NCBI GenBank assembly: GCA_011523615.1
Contig: WTGJ01000027.1
Coordinates: 521,333-585,332, forward strand
Origin: Chloroflexota bacterium
Lineage (GTDB): Bacteria > Chloroflexota > Anaerolineae > Aggregatilineales > Phototrophicaceae
Reading direction: 5' to 3'
Length of the DNA stretch: 64,000 nucleotides
Shown here: positions 1 to 7,804 of the stretch, piece by piece
Numbering within the stretch: position 1 is the stretch's first letter
Layout: every line of letters starts with the position of its first letter
Notes under the pieces: model-generated
The model's input: the letters and a program-made list of their open reading frames with translations, nothing else
What the model was told of the DNA's origin: nothing
Database searches by the model: none
Made by a program: the position numbers and the translations under genes

Positions 1-1102
1 GCTGCCAGCCTGGGAATACCAAAGCCAACTGACAATGCTCTGGTAAGAATGGCTGATCATCCCACAATACTTCGTGCCTGAAATCCAACCGCTCGACGTA
101 AAAGCTTTTATACCCCAGTCGCAGTTGAACATTCTTACTCAAAGGTTGTCGTTTCTCACCTTTGCCGGTTTGGATCTGTTCAAGGGCCATGGAGAGCGTC
201 AGATGATATGGCGATGGGTGCTCCTGCAACCGCCGGTGGGCGAGGCGCAAGATTTCCCGTTGCATGGTTCGGTGCTGGGCAAGAAATGGCTGCCTGGGGA
301 TTTGCAGTGAGTGCTTTTTGGAAATGCCGTGTTGGTCGATGAAATCAGCCGCTTGCGATAGGAGATAGTCTGCGGTTTCGGCCGCGATTGCCGCTGTGCG
401 GAAGATGGCTGTCTCGATTTGAGGGTTAAATTCCTTCATATGCGGGATTGTATGATGTCGCAAACGATTGCGTGTGTAACGTAAATCTTGATTGGTTTCA
501 TCTGGTCGTGGCTTGATCCCATAATGAGCGGCATAGGCCAGAAGTTGTTGACGGGTGAAGGGGAGGAAGGGGCGGATGAGGTGGATCAGAGGGCGTTCAT
601 GGATGGTTCGTTTCTCACGCATTCCGCTCATTCCATGGATGCCAGAGCCACGGATCAGCTGAGCCAAGACCGTTTCCACTTGATCGTTCTTGTGGTGAGC
701 GGCGAAAATTGCAGCCGCGTTGATCTCTTTGGCGATATCGACGAGGAATTCATATCGCAGCTTCCGCGCCATTTCTTCCACATTCTTTTTGGCTCGGGCT
801 GCCATTCCTTTTGCATCCACAGAACGGGCAACACAGGTTAATCCCCATTCATCGGCAAGCTGAATGACATGATCTAGATCACGCTCTCCCGTTTGCCCGC
901 GAATGCCATGATCCAGGGTAGCGACCGTGAATTCCGTTTGCCAATGCTCCCGCCAGCGTCCACATAGATGCATCAGCACCAGAGAATCGTTTCCCCCCGA
1001 AACGGCCAAAACCACTCGGTTGCCTGCCAAGGAGTGGAGCTGCCTCTCAACCGCCCTCTTCAGTTCATTTTCCAGCGTATCGAGAGAATTTCTGTCGGAC
1101 AT
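1..1102 (-). CDS. tilS: tRNA(Ile)-lysidine synthase, 3' end cut by window edge
   Basis: Converts the wobble cytidine of tRNA-Ile(CAU) to lysidine, using ATP and lysine, so that the tRNA reads AUA. Reading the minus strand from the ATG at 1102 gives an open frame that reaches position 1 without a stop. The N-terminus runs into the PP-loop motif VLAVSGGNDS at about residues 32-41, the hallmark of this N-type ATP pyrophosphatase. About 367 residues are present and the rest of the C-terminal domain lies beyond the edge. It is transcribed away from mreB, with about 80 bp between the two starts. Plus-strand frames over this stretch are shadows. Identity is confident from the PP-loop and the length; I did not check every residue of the middle part. 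Confidence 0.88.
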   Translation of the reverse strand, partial: MSDRNSLDTLENELKRAVERQLHSLAGNRVVLAVSGGNDSLVLMHLCGRWREHWQTEFTVATLDHGIRGQTGERDLDHVIQLADEWGLTCVARSVDAKGMAARAKKNVEEMARKLRYEFLVDIAKEINAAAIFAAHHKNDQVETVLAQLIRGSGIHGMSGMREKRTIHERPLIHLIRPFLPFTRQQLLAYAAHYGIKPRPDETNQDLRYTRNRLRHHTIPHMKEFNPQIETAIFRTAAIAAETADYLLSQAADFIDQHGISKKHSLQIPRQPFLAQHRTMQREILRLAHRRLQEHPSPYHLTLSMALEQIQTGKGEKRQPLSKNVQLRLGYKSFYVERLDFRHEVLWDDQPFLPEHCQLALVFPGWQ

Positions 1103-1138
1103 GCGCTGCTTGGAATTTCCTTAGGCTCTAGCTTATCA

Positions 1139-1147
1139 TGGTATAAT
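1139..1147 (+). promoter_or_regulatory. extended -10 promoter of the mre operon
   Basis: TGGTATAAT is a perfect extended -10 (TGn plus TATAAT), 37 bp before the mreB start. No good -35 is visible at normal spacing, which fits extended -10 promoters. A G-run (1176-1180) just before the GTG start can serve as ribosome binding site. Confidence 0.6.
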
Positions 1148-1184
1148 CCCAATTCGCTGCCGGATAGCAGCGAACGGGGGTAAT

Positions 1185-2249
1185 GTGTTCGGTAACCCGC
1201 TGGACCGTTTGCTCGGTCTATTTTCACTCGATATTGGCATCGACCTGGGCACAGCCTATACGCTCGTTTATGTTCGCGGCAAAGGTATCATACTCAATGA
1301 ACCTTCCTTTGTTGCCATTGAAAAACGATCGAGACGACCGCTGGAGTTTGGCTCTCGCGCCAAAGAAATGTGGGGGAAAAACCCTCGTGATATCGTGATC
1401 GTACGACCCGTACGGGATGGCGTGATCAGCGAGTTTGAGATTACGGCGATGATGCTCGATCATCTGATCCGCAGGGCGCATGAAAGGAGCTGGATCCCCA
1501 TCCCCCGCCCTCGAGTTGTCGTAGGAATTCCCACCGGGGTCACGGAAGTAGAGAAGCGGGCCGTATATGATGCAACGATTGCGGCGGGAGCCCGCACCTG
1601 TTATTTGATTGAAGAGCCGGTTGCGGCAGCCATCGGCGCGGGCTTACCGGTGCAGGAAACCCGAGGAAGCATGGTCATTGATATCGGTGGCGGCACCACA
1701 GAGGTGGCTGTCTTTTCACTGGGCGGCATCGTCATCAGTCGCTCCATCCGGGTTGCCAGTGATGAATTGGACGAAGATATCATCCGCTACATGCGCAACA
1801 AGTACAAACTCATGATCGGTGAAGCCATGGCAGAACGGGTGAAGATTGAGATCGGTTCCGCTTACCCTTTGCCGCAAGAGCTCACGATCGATGTGCATGG
1901 ACGCAACCTCATCAGCGGGCTGCCAGATACCGTTGAACTGAGCAGCATTGAAGTCCGCGAGGCCATCTCGGGTTCGCTGAATATCATCATCGATAATGTG
2001 AAAGATGTGCTCGATGATACCCCGCCAGAATTGGTCGCCGACTTGATCACCAATGGCATCTGCATGGCCGGTGGCGGTAGCGTGTTGCAGGAGATCACGA
2101 CCCGAATGACAGCGGAAGTGAACATCCGGACCTGGGTGGCCGATGATCCTCGCAACTGTGTGGCCAAAGGGGCAGGTTTGATTTTGGAGAACTATGCCAA
2201 TTTGAGTCGCTTGTTGGTCGGAATCGAACGGGGGAGTACGCGACATTAA
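1185..2249 (+). CDS. mreB: rod shape-determining protein MreB
   Basis: Bacterial actin that forms membrane-associated filaments and positions the elongation machinery. The 354-residue length is normal. The actin phosphate-1 motif DIGIDLGTAYTLVY is near residue 16 and the phosphate-2 motif VIDIGGGTTEVAV near residue 165. EEPVAAAIGAG and the GGGS adenosine motif (about residue 289) are also present. The start is GTG, preceded by a G-rich stretch. An ATG two bases upstream is in another frame and gives a short unrelated peptide. It is the first gene of mreB-mreC-mreD-PBP2-minC-rodA-gltX, 42 bp before mreC. Clear family assignment. Confidence 0.97.
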   Translation: MFGNPLDRLLGLFSLDIGIDLGTAYTLVYVRGKGIILNEPSFVAIEKRSRRPLEFGSRAKEMWGKNPRDIVIVRPVRDGVISEFEITAMMLDHLIRRAHERSWIPIPRPRVVVGIPTGVTEVEKRAVYDATIAAGARTCYLIEEPVAAAIGAGLPVQETRGSMVIDIGGGTTEVAVFSLGGIVISRSIRVASDELDEDIIRYMRNKYKLMIGEAMAERVKIEIGSAYPLPQELTIDVHGRNLISGLPDTVELSSIEVREAISGSLNIIIDNVKDVLDDTPPELVADLITNGICMAGGGSVLQEITTRMTAEVNIRTWVADDPRNCVAKGAGLILENYANLSRLLVGIERGSTRH

Positions 2250-2291
2250 ATTGGTTGTACGGAGTGTTCGCTCGTAAGATAGAGACAACTC

Positions 2292-3137
2292 ATGGCCTCC
2301 CGTTCTGCACCCATTCGTCTTTCTTGGTATTTCACCACTTTGCTGCTCGCCATTTTTCTCATCGTTTTGAGCGCCAACGGAGTGCTTTCGCCTCTGGAAT
2401 CGATCCTTGCGTTTCCTTTATCGCTGATCAGCGGTACGATGAATCAGATTGCCTTACAGCTGAGTGGGGACATTCACGATCTCTCTGAGTTGCGATATCT
2501 GAGACAGAGGGTGGATGAGCTGGAAGAATTGGTGGGCCAGTATCAAACGGAACAGATCAATGCGCGTGAATTGCAACTCGATTTCGAGCTCCTGGCCGAA
2601 TTGATGAACTATTCACAGGTCAATGCGACGACACGCTATTTACCTTCTGAAATCATCGCCAACGAAGCCAGTGGCCTCTTTGACGGGATCATCATCAACC
2701 GGGGTTCGCGGGATGGTGTGGCTGTGGGTATGCCGGTGGTGACTGAATTGGGCCTGGTCGGTCGCATCTTGGATGTCCGCGCCAATGTTTCGCTGGTGTT
2801 GCTGGTCACGGATGGCAACAGCTCGGTGAGTGCCCGGTTGCAAAGCACGCGTGCCCAAGGGAGCGTCCAAGGCGCGGCGGGGAATCAATTGCGGATGACT
2901 TTTATTCCCTTGAACACTCCGATCCAGATCAACGACGTCATCTTGACTTCCGGGTTGGGGGGTAATTTTCCCGCAGGTTTGATCATTGGTAGAGTGGAAA
3001 GTGTGCGTCAGTTTGAATTCGAATTGTTTCAAGAAGCCGAAGTCAGCAGCTTGATTGATTTTGCATCACTGGAATACGTGCTGGTCGTCACCAGTTTCCA
3101 GCCCGTTGATCTCCGTGATTTTGAAGATGCGAGCTGA
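2292..3137 (+). CDS. mreC: rod shape-determining protein MreC
   Basis: Periplasm-side scaffold of the elongasome, linking MreB/MreD to PBP2. It has 281 residues. One N-terminal membrane helix (about 10-30) is followed by a predicted coiled coil rich in Leu and Glu (about 65-100) and then the MreC beta domain. That domain contains the typical GSRDGVAVGMPVVTELGLVG stretch (about 138-157) and LTSGLGGNFPAGLIIGRV (about 218-235). It lies between mreB and mreD, 17 bp from mreD. The order and spacing are those of a classical mre operon. Confidence 0.95.
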   Translation: MASRSAPIRLSWYFTTLLLAIFLIVLSANGVLSPLESILAFPLSLISGTMNQIALQLSGDIHDLSELRYLRQRVDELEELVGQYQTEQINARELQLDFELLAELMNYSQVNATTRYLPSEIIANEASGLFDGIIINRGSRDGVAVGMPVVTELGLVGRILDVRANVSLVLLVTDGNSSVSARLQSTRAQGSVQGAAGNQLRMTFIPLNTPIQINDVILTSGLGGNFPAGLIIGRVESVRQFEFELFQEAEVSSLIDFASLEYVLVVTSFQPVDLRDFEDAS

Positions 3138-3154
3138 GTAGATACGTCACGACC

Positions 3155-3652
3155 ATGCTCGGGAAACTACTCGCCCTCGTGCTTTTGGTACCGTTGCAAG
3201 TGACTTTGTTGAATCTGTTTCAAGTCGATGGTGCTGGACCGGCGATCGTGTTGGTTTGCTTGATCTACTGGGCAAGCAAAGAGAACCTGAGGAACAATCT
3301 GATCCTCACATTCATAGGAGGCATGTTCTTGGATTTGTTCGCCATTCTGCCTACTGGGACCATGGCGCTCTCCTGGATCTCGGTCATCTTCTTGCTGGAA
3401 TATGGCAAAACCCGTTTCCAAAACATCGGCGTGATCCTGATGTTGTTGGCTATCTGGTTGGCAACGATTTTCGAATATGGGGTCAGTTATCTGGTTGCCA
3501 CGCAAATGGGCTATTTCATCGAGGTTTCACTGATTTTCAATCAAGCCCTCATCTCCCTGATTTACAATTCTGTGTTACTGATGTTGGTTTGGTTCGCCAC
3601 CACACTATTGGGTTGGCGACGAATGTACAAAGCTGAGCCCTTACCCTCTTGA
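3155..3652 (+). CDS. mreD: rod shape-determining protein MreD
   Basis: Small integral membrane protein of the elongation complex, 165 residues. Almost the whole chain is hydrophobic, with about five membrane segments and short charged loops. MreD proteins are weakly conserved, so the call rests on hydropathy, length and position between mreC and PBP2. The stop codon is one base before the PBP2 start codon. Confidence 0.9.
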   Translation: MLGKLLALVLLVPLQVTLLNLFQVDGAGPAIVLVCLIYWASKENLRNNLILTFIGGMFLDLFAILPTGTMALSWISVIFLLEYGKTRFQNIGVILMLLAIWLATIFEYGVSYLVATQMGYFIEVSLIFNQALISLIYNSVLLMLVWFATTLLGWRRMYKAEPLPS

Positions 3653-3653
3653 A

Positions 3654-5939
3654 ATGATCGCAAACGAAACCTCACTGTTCGGTTGGCGTTTGAGTTTGTT
3701 TCGCTTCGTGGTGCTGGCGGTGTTCATCGTTTTTGTCTTGCGCTTGTATCAACTCCAGATCATCGAGCATGATCAATACATCATCGATGCAGATGAAAAT
3801 CGCTTATCCGAGCTGCCTCAGCAGGCGATCCGTGGGATCATAGTGGATCGGAACAATCGTGAATTGGCCGTCAATGTTCCTTCTTACAACGTGACCATCA
3901 TCCCTGCTGCATTGCCCTTGGATCCTGCAGCGGAACTGGCGATTTTCAACCGAATCTCCGCATTGACGAACGCACCGGCCCATCCAGATGCTGCGGAATT
4001 GGTAGGGCAAGTGAGCATCGCAGAACGGGTAGATGAAGGTGAAAGGATTGCCCCTTTTCGCCCTGTCACCGTCGCTGCCGATGTCGAATTTACCATCGCC
4101 CTGCAGATTCTCGAGGAGCGGATCGATTTACCCGGGGTGGATATCGAACCCACGAGTGTGCGCGAGTATCCATACGGCTCTTTGACATCTCACGTGGTTG
4201 GATACTTGGGCCCCATCCCTGCGGAAGAAGATCTTCGCTTGCGGGAACTGGGCTACAACCCCGCTTACGATCGCATCGGATATGCAGGAATGGAAGCATC
4301 ACTTGAGAGCCGCATCGCCGGTCAGCGAGGTTCCATTTTGCGTGAAGTCGATGTGGCAGGTGAAGTGTTGCAGGTATTGCGCCTGGATCCGCCGATTCCG
4401 GGTTTGAGTTACCGCTTGACCCTCGATGTGGATTTGCAGGCAGTCGCCGAAGAATCCCTCGTCAGGTGGATCGACTTCCGCAACGAAAACCCGATCGACC
4501 CCGCCAAAGGGGTGAGTCAGCAAGGGATCGTCATTGCGATGAACCCACAGACGGGTGAGATTTTAACCATGGTGAGTTACCCCAGTTACGATAACGCGCG
4601 GTTTGCACGCTCGATCGATGCCGAATACTACTTTGATCTGTTGGATGATCCCTTGAAGCCTCTGGTGAATCAAGCCACACAGGGCTTGTACCCACCTGGC
4701 TCCGTGTGGAAAGTGATCACCGGCATCGGAGTATTGGAAGAAAAGGTCATCGATCCACAAACGCTCCTCTTCGATGAAGGCGAACTGACGGTTGAGAACC
4801 GGTACGCTCCCAACGATCCAGCCGCCTCTCAGACATTTGTCTGTTGGTTGGATCAAGGTCATGGGCGGGTGAACTTTTTGCAGGGGCTCGCCTGGAGTTG
4901 TGACGTGTATTTCTACCAGATCGGTGGTGGAAATGTGAATGTGTCATCCAGCTTCCTTCGGCCCGGCGGCCTCGGCATTGAAGATTTATTCCGCTATGCG
5001 ACCGCCTTTGGGATCAACACATTCACGGGCATAGAATTGCCATTTGAATACATCGGCCGCATGCCGGATCCGGATTGGAAGCGGATTCTGCATGGAGAAA
5101 GTTGGTCGACAGGGGATACCTACAACGCCTCTTTCGGACAGGGATACATCAACGTCACTTCGCTGCAGTTGATCAATTCGGTCGCCGCGATTGCCAATGG
5201 CGGGACGCTGTATCAACCGACGCTGATACGGGAAGTGATCGACCCACAGGGCAATATCGTCGAACCCTTTACCCCCCAGGTGCTGCGCCATGTGCGGATG
5301 GAACACTTGCCTGAGGACGCTCCCGTGACTTTGTTACTGATTGAAGACATGATCATGCAAGGTGCAGAAAGTTTGGCTTGTCGGTGTGATCCAACATCTG
5401 AAAGTTACAACCCGGATCGGTGTGACCCCGCCAACTACAGCAATGCATTTAACCTCGGCGCGGCACCGGAGGTATTCGAAGCCCGTACCTATCGAATTTT
5501 TGAGCCTCCTTTGTTTTCTTATCTGGGCACCTGCGAGCCATTGCGCTTCGATCCGGATTACCAACCCGCATTTGCCACCCTGGAGTCCATTGATTTGATC
5601 CAACGAGGCATGCGAGATGCCGTGACGGTGGAAGGAGGCACTGCCCTCGCGGCAGACTTGACTTATGTAGAGGTAGCCGGCAAGACGGGTACGGCAGAGT
5701 ATTGCGACAACGTGGCGCAAGCGCGCGGTTTCTGCCGCTTTGGCGCCTGGGCGGCCCATGCCTGGTTTGCTGCTTATGCCCCCTATGAAGACCCGGAAAT
5801 CCTGGTGCTGGCCTTCATCTACAATGGCGAAGAAGGATCACGGGTCGCGTTGCCGGTGGTTATGGATACCATCGAAGCGTACTTTCGTTTCAAAGAAAAT
5901 CGGCCACCTGCAGAGGTACAGAGTCAATCCATTGAGTGA
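3654..5939 (+). CDS. mrdA: penicillin-binding protein 2 (elongation transpeptidase)
   Basis: Class B PBP that cross-links peptidoglycan during side-wall growth, partnered with RodA encoded two genes on. A single N-terminal membrane helix (about 9-30) precedes the PBP dimerisation domain and the transpeptidase domain. The active-site motifs are SVWK at 350-353, SCD at 415-417 and KTGT at 677-680. An Asp in place of Asn in the second motif is usual for PBP2 proteins, so it is not a defect. At 761 residues it is longer than the common 600-650. Much of the excess is a Cys-rich insert at about 570-642, plus a second Cys pair just after KTGT. The insert is exported, so the cysteines may form disulfides. 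Confidence 0.95.
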   Translation: MIANETSLFGWRLSLFRFVVLAVFIVFVLRLYQLQIIEHDQYIIDADENRLSELPQQAIRGIIVDRNNRELAVNVPSYNVTIIPAALPLDPAAELAIFNRISALTNAPAHPDAAELVGQVSIAERVDEGERIAPFRPVTVAADVEFTIALQILEERIDLPGVDIEPTSVREYPYGSLTSHVVGYLGPIPAEEDLRLRELGYNPAYDRIGYAGMEASLESRIAGQRGSILREVDVAGEVLQVLRLDPPIPGLSYRLTLDVDLQAVAEESLVRWIDFRNENPIDPAKGVSQQGIVIAMNPQTGEILTMVSYPSYDNARFARSIDAEYYFDLLDDPLKPLVNQATQGLYPPGSVWKVITGIGVLEEKVIDPQTLLFDEGELTVENRYAPNDPAASQTFVCWLDQGHGRVNFLQGLAWSCDVYFYQIGGGNVNVSSSFLRPGGLGIEDLFRYATAFGINTFTGIELPFEYIGRMPDPDWKRILHGESWSTGDTYNASFGQGYINVTSLQLINSVAAIANGGTLYQPTLIREVIDPQGNIVEPFTPQVLRHVRMEHLPEDAPVTLLLIEDMIMQGAESLACRCDPTSESYNPDRCDPANYSNAFNLGAAPEVFEARTYRIFEPPLFSYLGTCEPLRFDPDYQPAFATLESIDLIQRGMRDAVTVEGGTALAADLTYVEVAGKTGTAEYCDNVAQARGFCRFGAWAAHAWFAAYAPYEDPEILVLAFIYNGEEGSRVALPVVMDTIEAYFRFKENRPPAEVQSQSIE

Positions 5940-5953
5940 CGGCCGGAGTGGCG

Positions 5954-5962
5954 TGTTATAAT
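5954..5962 (+). promoter_or_regulatory. extended -10 directly before minC
   Basis: TGTTATAAT is a perfect extended -10 whose last base is 7 bp before the minC ATG at 5970. Transcription would begin at or next to the start codon, giving a leaderless minC-rodA-gltX message inside the mre operon. Inference from spacing only. Confidence 0.45.
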
Positions 5963-5969
5963 TGCTGGG

Positions 5970-6713
5970 ATGCAAAGCAAAGCCAACACTAGGCGCGCAA
6001 CACTGGCGATGTACCGCGTGCGCAACGATCAATGGCATCTCATTCTGAATGAAGATGAACCTTGGCCATCGATACTGGCGGAGATAGAGAAACAGTTGGA
6101 TCGTCCGATCGAGGTACAAAATCGCCAGGATCTGATCGTAGAATTGGGTGCACGTCAGGTGCCCAAGTACGAGTTGGTCGCGTTGATGAATCTATTGCAT
6201 CAACATGGAATTCAAGTTTCCGCATTGAACAGCTCTCATCCCATCACATCCGCTTCGGCCGCATCTTTTTCGCTCAAGCATACTGCTGCTTTGGGCGTGG
6301 GTAGCCCCGTGTCAGACCGCAATTTCACTTATCCAGGCGCTCAACTCCCTTTGCTTGCTGATGATCATGGTCTGCCGGCACAGTATCTTCCCTATGACAT
6401 CCAGAGTGGGAAACGCGTCTACAGCCGCGGGCCGCTGATCATCAACGGAAATGTCTGCCGTGGTGCTGCGGTGATGTCGGAAGGAGACATCCTGATCTGG
6501 GGAAAATTGTCGGGCAGCGCTCATGCTGGTTTGTCGAACAATCGGGGGACCGTCATCCGAGCATTTGCATTGGATCCGGAACACGTTTCGATTGGTGATC
6601 AACCCCTGAGCCAGGAATTGATTGGGAGTGAGTTAGGGCCAAGTGAAATCCGCTGGTTGGACCACGCCCTCGAAGTGGTGCCGTTGACGATCGCTACATC
6701 CAGCCGAACATGA
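5970..6713 (+). CDS. minC: septum site-determining protein MinC
   Basis: FtsZ-ring inhibitor that keeps division at mid-cell. It has 247 residues. A divergent N-terminal domain (about 13-80) is followed by a linker and the right-handed beta-helix C-domain. The C-domain shows the family pattern YSRGPLIINGNVCRGAAVMS, GDILIWGKLSGSAHAG and a terminal Asn-Arg-Gly turn. The gene sits inside the mre operon and overlaps rodA by 4 bp (ATGA). No minD or minE is present in the window, although MinD normally recruits MinC to the membrane. No ribosome binding site is evident, and the promoter-like TATAAT ends 7 bp upstream. The C-domain call is firm; the N-domain is weak. Confidence 0.88.
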   Translation: MQSKANTRRATLAMYRVRNDQWHLILNEDEPWPSILAEIEKQLDRPIEVQNRQDLIVELGARQVPKYELVALMNLLHQHGIQVSALNSSHPITSASAASFSLKHTAALGVGSPVSDRNFTYPGAQLPLLADDHGLPAQYLPYDIQSGKRVYSRGPLIINGNVCRGAAVMSEGDILIWGKLSGSAHAGLSNNRGTVIRAFALDPEHVSIGDQPLSQELIGSELGPSEIRWLDHALEVVPLTIATSSRT

Positions 6714-7804
6714 ATCGCAATCTTGAATTTTGGCGTCAATTTGATTTTGTCTTGCTCGCCATCACGGCTTTGTTGGTCGGCACTGGCATCCTGGTCATTC
6801 GCAGTGCCACGTTGGATGCAATCGATACCGATATCATCGCTCGCGTACCGGTTCAAATACAGTATGCCATCATTGGCTTCCTGCTGATCTTCGCCATCGC
6901 CGCGTTGGACTATCGCATCTTGAGTGGGCTGAGTTTCTGGTTGTACCTCACTTCGATCATCCTACTGGCGCTAGTGCCATTCATTGGTCAGGAAGGTGCA
7001 GGCGGGGCACAACGTTGGATATCATTCGGCATTCTGATTCAACCTTCAGAGATCAGCAAAATCTTGTTGATCCTCACGCTGGCGCATTTCTTCGCCACCC
7101 GCCTGGATCAAATGAATCGATTCAGGACAGTGATTCTTTCTTTGATCCACATCGGCATTCCGGCCGCACTCATTTTCATACAGCCAGACTTGGGCACCAC
7201 CATCGTAATCGGCGTGATTTGGTTTGCGCTGGCCTGGGGTGCAGGCCTGCGGATCCGCCACATCGCGTTACTGGTAATGATTGGCATCCTGCTGCTGCCG
7301 CTGTTTTTCTCTCTCCTGGAGGATTATCAGATCAATCGTTTGCGGATTTTCCTTTTCCAGGAAATTGACCCGGATGCGCAATACAACATCGACCAGGCTT
7401 TGATCAGCATTGGCAGCGGCGGCATCAGCGGCAAAGGCTACACGGAGGGCACGCAAAATCGGGGCCGGTTCTTGCGGGTCCGGCATACTGATTTCATCTT
7501 CAGCGTGCTAGCTGAGGAATTTGGCATGGTGGGTTCGCTCACGGTCATCGCTTTGATCGGCATGGTATTGTGGCGCATCCTCAAGGCGGCCCAATATGCG
7601 CCAGATGCCATGGGCAGTTTGATTTGCTATGGCGTTGCGGCTGTCATATTCTTCCAGACCACGGTCTCCATTGGCATGAATCTCAATTTAATGCCCGTGA
7701 CGGGCTTGACGCTGCCGTTCATCAGTTCGGGAGGAACTTCCCTGCTATCCACGATGGCTGGTATTGGTCTGGCGGAAAGCGTGGTGATGAGGAGCAGAAA
7801 ATGA
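6710..7804 (+). CDS. rodA: rod shape-determining peptidoglycan glycosyltransferase RodA
   Basis: SEDS-family polymerase that extends glycan strands with PBP2. It has 364 residues and about ten membrane helices. Family landmarks include GAGGAQRWISFG, FIQPDLGTTIVIG, the large loop with SGKGYTEGTQNRGRFLRVRH followed by TDFIFSVLAEEFG, and the C-terminal LPFISSGGTSLL. It overlaps minC at its start and gltX at its stop by ATGA in both cases, so all three are probably translated in series. FtsW is the alternative; the mre/PBP2 neighbourhood favours RodA. Confidence 0.95.
   Translation: MNRNLEFWRQFDFVLLAITALLVGTGILVIRSATLDAIDTDIIARVPVQIQYAIIGFLLIFAIAALDYRILSGLSFWLYLTSIILLALVPFIGQEGAGGAQRWISFGILIQPSEISKILLILTLAHFFATRLDQMNRFRTVILSLIHIGIPAALIFIQPDLGTTIVIGVIWFALAWGAGLRIRHIALLVMIGILLLPLFFSLLEDYQINRLRIFLFQEIDPDAQYNIDQALISIGSGGISGKGYTEGTQNRGRFLRVRHTDFIFSVLAEEFGMVGSLTVIALIGMVLWRILKAAQYAPDAMGSLICYGVAAVIFFQTTVSIGMNLNLMPVTGLTLPFISSGGTSLLSTMAGIGLAESVVMRSRK

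Noticed and set aside
74-1183. Several plus-strand open frames of 65-117 codons
   Set aside because: They lie opposite tilS, whose minus-strand frame carries the PP-loop motif; the plus frames show no domain.
4896-4904. PBP2 second motif SCD instead of SxN, taken at first as a lost active-site residue
   Set aside because: Asp at this position is usual in PBP2-type proteins, and SVWK and KTGT are intact.
7570-7800. A longer gltX start 231 bp upstream
   Set aside because: The extra part lies wholly within rodA and does not resemble a synthetase; the ATG at 7801 fits the family and overlaps the rodA stop.
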